A stretch of 64,000 nt of DNA, from assembly GCA_029721515.1 (NCBI GenBank), contig CM056554.1, positions 24,987,488 through 25,051,487 of the forward strand, read 5' to 3'. Both the position numbers and the translations under genes were made by a program. This DNA comes from Synanceia verrucosa (Eukaryota; Chordata; Actinopteri; Perciformes; Synanceiidae). Below the pieces are notes generated by a model that did no database searches, was not told the DNA's origin, and saw nothing but the letters and a program-made list of their open reading frames with translations. Positions within the stretch are counted from its first letter, which is position 1. Each line of letters starts with the position of its first letter. This document shows positions 57,210 through 64,000 of this stretch, one piece after another.

Positions 57210-58028
57210 TTAAAGGTACAATGTAAGAAATGTATTAAAGTCCCTGATATGTCACCAGACATTAAGAAATCATGTTCATTTCAAATACTTATATCTCTGA
57301 CAACAGTAGTCCAGCCAGGATTCTCATTTAAAAAGCTAAGTTAAGTAAGTAAGCAGCCCTAAACTGATGTTGTTATGTTTTGGTCTGATGTGCCACCCTC
57401 CACCTATCTCCCAATCACCAAGTTAGTAGTGTGTCAGCATCCGGTTTGCCAGCTGTGCTCTAGTTACCACAGCTGCTGCTACATCTAACATTACGAAACC
57501 TAAAAGACCTCGTTATGAATCCGAAATACGCTGTGACAAAGTCTGAAATAAAACAAGGATTTGTATAGGAGATGTCTTTGAAAGATGGAGACGGCTGAGA
57601 GCGGATGGGCAGCAGCACTATCACCACATACCCCAGTCCACCGCCCTGGAGCTCAGCTCACTTTACTCCGTCTCTCCGCAGCTGTCTGCCAGTACATTTA
57701 ATTTCCATGGTGATGCCCAAGGTGGCTGCTTTTCATTCACTGTAACACTTTGAAATTTTGGACCACCAGGCGGACATCTGGTGCTACCCGCCGGCCTTGG
57801 CCAGGAAGCAGCACTCCTGATCGGCCACTATCACCGCGGACTCGCGGCCCCCGTCCTGGAGCTCCACTCACTTTACCCCAGCCTTCCACATCTCTCCGCC
57901 ACCCCATTTTACTCCCTCTAAGTGCCCATGGTGATGCCTAAGGTGGCTGCTTTTCCTTCAGTGATTGTAAGTGGTGCAAGTGATTGCAGCACCCGTTTTG
58001 GCCACAAACCTACATACTGTTCCTTTAA
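57210..58028. mobile_element. TTAA-flanked MITE with internal duplication
   Basis: The left end TTAAAGGTACAATGTAAG and right end CATACTGTTCCTTTAA form imperfect inverted termini, each with TTAA. Inside, two about 130-bp GC-rich segments (57608-57741 and 57808-57970) share CTGGAGCTC, CTCACTTTAC, CCATGGTGATGCC and AAGGTGGCTGCTTTTC at a spacing of 221 bp. Confidence 0.65.
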
Positions 58029-58750
58029 CTGTTGTAATTCTGTGATTAATCGTAAAAATGCCTTTGTATAAATATGTATAAACAAGAAGCATGTTATTTT
58101 TTGTAATTTACTTTCCGCTTTTCATCTGGCCTATGTAACTAAATATAATGTTAAGGTTTGGTGTATTAGTAACAGATTTCATACCCTCTGCACCCCACCC
58201 ACTGCTGAACTCATTGTTTCTATACAAGCACAATGACACCACTCTGCTGTGTTTACTCTGGCTGATGCCAGAGAAACACTTGGAATGAATGGGAGTGAGC
58301 AGCTTGACCCCCATATAAACCTCAGTGATGGACATCTCAGAACCTGCAGCCAAGTTAGCACATTCAGCTGTATTTGTCCCAACACTGAACAATATTTTCC
58401 AGCTGTTATTTATGTGGAAATATCTACCCCTCGCCCTCCGTGGTTGGGACACAGTAGAACTTGACTGTGAATAAATAACAGAGCAACATACTGAGCAGTA
58501 GCCAGCATGCAATCATTCTGTTTTCTCATCCTAACTTTGCTCCAAATGCTAAAATGCATCTATCATCACAGTGGCAAAGTCCTGTGACCTCAACATATGT
58601 CAGTGAAAATGGATTTGATTTTTTACTCTAAGACATGTTTTTACAGACACTCCCACTTTATCATAATCACGTAAAAACCATGCAGTTGCATGCATTTTCA
58701 CTCATTCATTTATTTTTACTGACTGGAAAAGTCAGAATTTAACCACCATG
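58029..58750. other. No gene recognised
   Basis: This is unique-looking spacer. Open frames at 58108-58512 overlap on both strands and have no support. Confidence 0.4.
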
Positions 58751-59145
58751 ACTGCCTGGATCCATCCTGCCTACTATCAACAGTTCAGACTGCTGCTGCT
58801 AGTCTAATTCCGGGGGGTTTCTCCTTAGTCCCACCTGAGCCTGGTTTAAACGCTTCAGCACACCTGAGTCCTGCCACTGACTATGTCCATCACTTTATGA
58901 CTACAGTGGACCATCTTCTGATGGCTACTTCCTGCAGGATAATGCTCCATGTCACAAAGCTCAGATCATCTCAAAGTGGCTTCTAGAACATGACAAAGAG
59001 TTCACTGGACTGCAGTGGTCTCCACAGTCACCAAATGTCAGACCAGTAGAGCAGCTTTGGGATGGATCAGCATCAAGGATGATCAGCTGACAAACCTGCA
59101 GCAGCTGAGTGATGATATCTGATAAAACCTGTGAGGAGGGTGTTC
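58751..59145 (+). pseudogene. Fossil Tc1-like transposase, catalytic region
   Basis: Readable blocks are GYFLQDNAPCHKAQIISKWL (second catalytic D, about 58924-58983), LEHDKEFTGLQWSPQSPN, and a PVEQLWD block where the catalytic E is retained (about 59044-59064). Frames are broken before and after. It matches the half of the Tc1 family missing from 27067-28326. No termini remain. Confidence 0.75.
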
Positions 59146-59698
59146 AGTGGCAGGCTGAGCTGTGACAGCAGATTTTCCAGGAGATGGCAGTGTTTGAACA
59201 CAGCCCTTCTCTGAGAGGTCTTCATGTCCCCAGCAGCTCTGCCTGAGCTGGACTCATGCTGTCTTCAACATTTTGTTTTAAGTTTAAAAGTCAAGACACT
59301 TTCAGGGAGCTTTTCCTCTGAAATAACAACTTGAAAGCAGAATATTCAGCCAGAGTTTCGTTGTTCCCCCACAGTCTGGATCGTACAGCATTAATGAGAT
59401 TTTTTTTCTATTTAATTTTTATTTTGCCATTTTACTTGAAGATATGATGAATTTTAGATCAGTAATAAATATTCCAAATCATGACAGGAAACAGTAACTA
59501 TTTATACCATTATTCATAGGCAGTTACACAACTTTTAACATCAATACAGTACAATTATTATTAATACAATTCAAGTGGAGCTTGACATTTTTATTATGCT
59601 TCTATTTATAGAATAGAATAGAATAGTTTTATTACCTCTGTCAAGGGGGTTATTTTTTTAACCAGGGTTTGTTTATTTTTTTTATGTTGGTTTGCAAA
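59146..59698. other. No gene recognised
   Basis: This spacer has an (ATAGA)n run (TAGAATAGAATAGAATAG, about 59610) that looks like a LINE tail on the minus strand. Confidence 0.45.
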
Positions 59699-59982
59699 TA
59701 ACTAAAAAAATTATGGTTGGATTTTGACAAAATTTTCAGGATTGGCCAGAGGTGGCCTGACTTAAAACTGATTAATTTTTGGTGGTGATCGAATCTGATT
59801 CAAGGTCATCAAGGTCAAGTGAAAGGTAACTCCATAGTAATAACTCAAAAAGTTATGGACAGATTTTGACGAAATTTTCAGGGTTGGTTAGAAGTGACCT
59901 AACTTAAAACTGATTAATTGTTGGTGGTGATCGGATCTGATTCAAGATCATGAAGGTCAAATGAAAGGTCACGCCATAGTAA
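59699..59982 (+). repeat. Tandem duplication, 142-bp unit
   Basis: Units at 59699-59840 and 59841-59982 share TTATGG, GATTTTGAC, AAATTTTCAGG, ACTTAAAACTGATTAATT, TTGGTGGTGATCG and CCATAGTAAT. A related but diverged part continues to about 60115. Confidence 0.85.
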
Positions 59983-60115
59983 TATATGGGACATTTTCAG
60001 CCAGTTGTCACCTCATTTGGTATATAAACTAACATAGGAATCCAGAAATCACCAATTCAGTTTGGTCAAGATCAGTAAAAGGTCAAGGTCACCAAGATCA
60101 AATATAATATGTAAA

Positions 60116-61729
60116 AAGTGATCATCTGGAAGAAGGATGGATTTATCCGATCAAGATCACAGCATAAAAATCTCTATTTTCACAGCTCAAATCTGAGCTG
60201 GCCCATAATTAGGCCACAATATAGATCAATATAATTAAATAAAACAAAATAAAATGAAGGGGAGTACCAGCAGTGTCTGAAGACTGCTGTGTGCTACAGT
60301 AAATGAAAACTGTTGATCAGGCTGCAGACACATGAAGCTGGGCACACTGAGCCAGAAGAGCGCTGCTTCTGCTTTCAAAATAAAAGCACATTTCTTAATT
60401 CCTCTCTGGTAAAATAATGAGGCGCTGTAAACACCCATTGCTCACAGGAAAATTCAGCAACATTTTTTTTGACCTTTCTTGACTGTAGTCTTTATTTTCA
60501 CAGTTGTTCTTTGGTGTGCTGTTGAAGCAACAGGGTGAACAGCTGGTGTCCTTTCTAAATTTAGAAATCAGCCATGTTGACAGGTTTTGGACACAGGAAA
60601 CCATGTTGTATTTCATTCCTGCTTTATCCAACTGGTTTCCATATTTCAGTCTTGAATACTGGTCCATTAAGATACTGCTGTTATGTAAAGCCCTGCAATT
60701 TAATTTTACATCATATGTAAATAATCAGGATTGTAATAGCTGGAAAAAGAGGAGGATGACATTTTTCCATGTGGCCACAAAAAAGTCTGTCTTGCAGCAC
60801 ACACTGGCTCTGAAATTCAACTATGAACTGTTACTGAATGACTCTGATAGAATCTGACAATCTGGCAATTTCACAGAGCTATACGTAGCAATGCCCTGTG
60901 TTACCTGGACAGATTTAATGGAGTCTTTTTATTCTTTTTATTAGAATTAAATGTAATATGTATTTATAGTCTTAAATAATGTACCACCACCATTCATTTT
61001 GACTATTTTTCTTAAATACTTCAGTTATCTTTATTGCACAGTTACTCCATTGGGTACACATATTGTGTTCACTTATGTTTATATATGATGACTTTTCCAT
61101 CTGTTTTGTTGCTTATTTAGACTTTTATGCATTGTTTACCGATCCATATCCTCTATTTTTGTATTTATTCTACCTGTTCATTGATGTCACTTCTTTTTAT
61201 TTCATGTAGGTCCTTATTATAATGTTGCTCTATCCACTTTGCTACTGTAACACTGGAAATGTCTTTGTTTGTGGTACAAATAATGGATTATCTTATTTTA
61301 TATATGATTTCTTCTCAGGTACAAACACATAACGTACAACCTGAGGCAGCTTCTTCCTCCACAGTGAAACTAATAGCAACAACTATATAAGGATAATGTG
61401 TAATTATCTTTATCTTATCATGTTTTTAACCCGTTTTTTCTATTCATCTACCTTTTATATTGTTGCACTAACTGGCTTGTGATCTTTGCATTAAAAATTA
61501 CCTGAACTGTGTATGAGTGTACAAATAGCAAATAAAGCTTTTTGATTGTTATCTTCTCTCTTAATTTGTCCATAAAAAAGACAGAGGACAGAATCCATTT
61601 TTGTACTAGTTGTACACTGTGCATTCTGAATTATTTAATAAAAACAAACGGAGAACAAAAGGAGAATTCCTCAGTTAGTCCTGAGTATGCAAAACCATCT
61701 CAACCATCACACACTGAACACAACTTCAC
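60116..61729. other. No gene recognised
   Basis: The 117-codon frame at 60504-60857 shows no domain. T-rich segments near 61080-61270 and 61400-61500 resemble LINE 3' untranslated sequence but are too degraded to assign. Confidence 0.4.
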
Positions 61730-62372
61730 ATCTAAAAGCATGTGCAATAAGTGTGTGTGAACACACTGTGTATATAAAAACATGTGCAACAACTGTGTGA
61801 ACAAACTGTGTATATAAAAACCTGCAAAACCTGTGGGAATCTTGTAAATATTGTCGCTATTTCTACCATACTATGTGATGTTTATTTTTTTTTTTACTCC
61901 TGACTGTCTTTTAGTGCAATGTGCAATGCCTGTGTGTGAACAAACTGTGTATACAAAAAACGATACGTGCAATAACATCAACAAACTGTAAAATGAAACG
62001 TGCAACAACTTAATGCCCATAAATGTGCATTACCTGTGGGAATCGGGTAAATATTATCTCTATTTCTACCATACTGTGATGTCTATTTTTTTTTACTCCT
62101 GACTTTCTTTTATATGTGAAAAAAACTGTGTATGTAAAAATGTGTGCAATAACTGTGTGAACAATAAGTATATATGAACAAACTGTGTGTATAAAACATG
62201 TGCAGTAACTGTGTGAACAAACTGTCTATATGTGCAATAACTGTGAACAAACTGTGTATAGTATAACATGTATAACAACTTAATGCCCGTAAATATGCAA
62301 TACCTGTGGGACTCCAATAAATATGATCTGTATTTCTACCATACGTGATGTTTATTTTTTTTTTACTCCGAC
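61730..62372 (+). repeat. Complex tandem repeat upstream of junctophilin
   Basis: Three higher-order units each end in CTGTGGGA, AAATAT, TATTTCTACCATAC, GTGATGT, a T-run and CTCC(T)GACT; the TATTTCTACCATAC word recurs at about 61858, 62061 and 62331. Within units, TGTGCAATAACTGTG / GAACAAACTGTGTATA words recur every 30-40 bp. It ends next to a LINE-like ATGACAATAAAGGATTTTT tail at about 62424. Confidence 0.82.
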
Positions 62373-62519
62373 TGTCTTTTAAATTTGTATTAAGCACGAG
62401 ATGGAGCAGCGCACATTCATATGATGACAATAAAGGATTTTTATTTGACATTAGTTGAAGGGCTGGCTCTTATTGTGGAGAGTCCAGCAGGAAGTCCCTC
62501 TCGTGTCGTCACTGATCTG

Positions 62520-62753
62520 TCCTCCCTCCCTCCCTCTAAACTCTTCCAGCAGCTCTCAGCAGCGGTGCGACTCTGGTAGCCGTGGCGGCTGCCTCTCACC
62601 CTCCCACGTCCCGCTCTCAGTAACCGGCACCGCTCGGCCGATGCGCCCCGCCGCCATCACTCCCGGTTCCCTCACACCTCCGCTGAGAGCTCCTATGCTC
62701 ACCCGGGCTTCACTGTCATCACAACCGCGTAGACTTTCTCCCTCCGCTTCTGA
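62520..62753 (+). promoter_or_regulatory. CpG-rich promoter/5' UTR region of junctophilin
   Basis: Base composition changes sharply from AT-rich to GC- and CpG-rich at about 62560, and the GC-rich block runs through the exon to about 63160. This is the usual setting of a vertebrate CpG-island promoter. No TATA box is evident. The transcription start is not located, and the boundary between promoter and 5' UTR is inferred. Confidence 0.6.
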
Positions 62754-62757
62754 ATGA
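62641..62757 (+). other. Possible upstream ORF overlapping the junctophilin start
   Basis: An ATG at 62641 opens a 38-codon frame (a second in-frame ATG is at 62695) that stops with TGA at 62755-62757. This stop overlaps the main ATG (62754-62756) as ATGA. If both lie in the mRNA, translation of the upstream frame would end exactly at the junctophilin start. There is no evidence that it is translated. Confidence 0.35.
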
Positions 62758-63132
62758 CGGGTGGCCGGTTCGACTTTGACGATGGTGGTACCTACTGTGG
62801 AGGTTGGGAGGACGGCAAAGCCCATGGCCAGGGCGTGTGCACTGGACCCAAGGGCCAGGGCGAGTACTCGGGCTCGTGGTCCAACGGCTTCGAGGTGGTC
62901 GGCGTCTACACCTGGCCCAGCGGGAACGTGTACCAGGGCTATTGGGCGCAGGGGAAACGCCACGGACTCGGCGTGGAAAACAAGGGGAGGTGGATTTACC
63001 GGGGCGAGTGGACTCACGGGTTCAAGGGCCGATACGGAGTCCGGCAGAGCCTGAACACCCCGGCCAGGTACGAGGGCACCTGGAGTAACGGACTGCAGGA
63101 CGGATATGGCGTGGAGACATACGGAGACGGAG
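62754..63132 (+). CDS. jph1: Junctophilin, first coding exon (JPH1-like)
   Basis: Junctophilins tether plasma membrane to endoplasmic/sarcoplasmic reticulum and organise the junctions between Ca2+ channels and ryanodine receptors; the MORN repeats bind the plasma membrane side. The exon encodes 126 complete codons from MTGGRFDFDDGGTYCGGWED. Five MORN repeats are visible at about residues 15-36 (YCGGWEDGKAHGQG), 38-58 (YSGSWSNGFEVVG), 60-79 (YQGYWAQGKRHGLG), 82-103 (YRGEWTHGFKGRYG) and 106-126 (YEGTWSNGLQDGYG). The MTGG start, RQSLNTPARYEG and VETYGDGG fit JPH1 better than JPH2 or JPH3 as I remember them; which fish paralogue (a or b) is not decidable. The exon ends in phase 1 at GGAG before GTGAGA. 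The reading beyond the donor is intron. The remaining MORN repeats, linker and C-terminal membrane anchor lie in exons beyond the window. Confidence 0.93.
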
Positions 63133-63138
63133 GTGAGA
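63133..63138 (+). other. Splice donor of junctophilin exon 1
   Basis: GGAG followed by GTGAGA is a near-consensus donor. Splitting the glycine codon after its first base matches the phase expected after the fifth MORN repeat. Confidence 0.85.
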
Positions 63139-63914
63139 GGACGGGGACCATTGGGGACAAGTGAATCAGCTTCAGTGTTGGAACTTTTATTAATGTTTAT
63201 TTTTAGAAACCACAAAAACACTGTACACGTGCCAAGTGGCCACACATCAATACCTCACACACACACACACACATACACACACACGCACACACACGTATTA
63301 CTAACGTTATGGGGACATTACACTGACATGTGTTCATCACCTTAGGACCTAACCAGAACCACTACTTCCGTAATCCTTAACCTAAACCTAACCAAACTCT
63401 AACAACCAAATCTTCACCTCTAAAATGTGACACGTGACTTTTCCTGGAGACTTATCTTAACCTTAGCCAGACCTGCCACTTGCATAATCCTAATCCTAAC
63501 CAAGCCTAACCTTACCCAAAACCACCACTCATACCTCACCATAAGAGATATTGGTTTACATGATGGGGACATGCCTTTTGACCCCAGAAGTCCCCACAAT
63601 GTGACTGCAATCAAATATAATGTTTGTAATGCACAACTACATACACATTCATCTTAACATCATCATTCAGTTTTATTTAGTAGCTGTGAGGATGTTTATG
63701 AGCTGGTTGTTAGAAAGAAAATGATTGGTTGCGGATTTTCAAGTGTTTTTTATGTACTTGTTTTTTTTTTTGGGGGGGGTGTTATTATCATGTAGGGCTG
63801 CTGTCAAACATAATCTTGTGCTACAAAGTGCATAAAAAAAAACAAACCAATAAGTTGTGAAATAACTGAAGAAATTCCTGAAAACCATCTCATTATTATG
63901 AAATGTAACGTACA
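63139..63914. other. Start of junctophilin intron 1 with repeats
   Basis: It contains a (CA)n run at about 63256-63293. A stretch at about 63300-63600 is rich in CCTAACC/CTTAACC words and has ATGGGGACATTACACTGACA and GTCCCCACAATGTGACT at its ends, suggesting an interspersed repeat. A 10-base G run lies near 63770. Confidence 0.6.
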
Positions 63915-64000
63915 TAGGGCTGTGCGATTTGGATAAAATTCTATATCCCGGTATAGCCAAGTTTATATCCCGATAATGATATATATTCAGATATAGTATT
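63915..64000. mobile_element. hAT-type MITE, start of a copy cut by the window edge
   Basis: TAGGGCTGTGCGATTT, TAAAATTCTATATCCCGGTA, TAGCCAAGTTTATATCCCGA and ATATATATTC follow the inverted right end of the MITE at 23028-23706. It lies in junctophilin intron 1. Confidence 0.8.

Noticed and set aside
58108..58512. 134-codon minus-strand frame
   Set aside because: It overlaps two other open frames and shows no recognisable content; likely chance.
60504..60857. 117-codon open frame upstream of junctophilin
   Set aside because: No domain, signal or homologue recognised, and the AT-rich composition equals background.
62455..62757. 100-codon frame running into the junctophilin start
   Set aside because: It opens with TTG, not ATG. 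Only the shorter ATG-initiated part at 62641 is kept as a possible upstream ORF.
63355..63530. CCTAAC-rich stretch resembling telomere repeat
   Set aside because: Units are irregular and mixed with other words; an interspersed repeat explains it better than an interstitial telomere.
1..64000. CRISPR array or bacterial-type operon
   Set aside because: All tandem repeats are microsatellites or minisatellites without unique spacers, and content is vertebrate throughout.

Overview
The window reads as intergenic euchromatin of a ray-finned (percomorph-type) fish. The evidence is L2/Maui-type LINEs with TTGAC-repeat tails, Sleeping Beauty-like and other Tc1 elements, tRNA-headed SINEs with (CATC)n tails, hAT-type and TTAA-type MITEs, and abundant (CA)n and (TA)n microsatellites. 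The only host protein-coding sequence I recognise is the first coding exon of a junctophilin (best match JPH1) on the + strand at 62754-63132. It lies in a GC-rich, CpG-rich block and ends at a good splice donor. No tRNA, rRNA, CRISPR or bacterial-type feature is present.

Layout. 1-2.2 kb: an L2-like LINE split by a solo LTR with a 5-bp target-site duplication (TSD). 3.3-5.2 kb: a decayed hAT-type transposase. 6.8-8.5 kb: two MITEs of about 700 bp. 13.4-15.0 kb: an apparently intact Tc1-like transposon with identical 51-bp terminal repeats, an open 342-codon DD34E transposase and TA target sites. 15.1-22.1 kb: a minus-strand Ty3/gypsy element (gag, protease, RT, RNase H, broken integrase, one LTR), split by a plus-strand L2/Maui LINE that sits where the integrase catalytic core should be. 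23.0-24.9 kb: two hAT-type MITEs with perfect 8-bp TSDs. 27.1-28.3 kb: an old Tc1 element carrying a SINE (13-bp TSD) and a small hAT-type MITE (8-bp TSD). 30.6-34.8 kb: an L1-clade LINE split by a SINE and by a Sleeping Beauty-like element. 38.6-41.6 kb: two more L2 LINE fragments and a second type of SINE. 42-51 kb: microsatellites and dispersed repeats. 51.5-54.5 kb: a long inverted repeat enclosing Tc1 fragments and a second LTR copy. 56-60 kb: TTAA-type MITEs, a fossil Tc1 and tandem duplications. 61.7-62.4 kb: a variable tandem repeat just upstream of the junctophilin promoter region. The last 86 bp begin another copy of the hAT MITE at 23 kb.

How it fits together. Apart from junctophilin, the sequence records successive transposition. 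TSDs and ORF interruptions give a relative order: SINEs are inside the Tc1 and L1 elements, the LTR is inside an L2 LINE, and an L2 LINE is inside gypsy. The intact Tc1 element is the most striking single object because nothing in it looks broken. I found no evidence for a novel multi-gene system. The less explained items are an unclassified dispersed repeat with at least six copies, a tiny foldback repeat, and the inverted pair at 51.5/54.5 kb.
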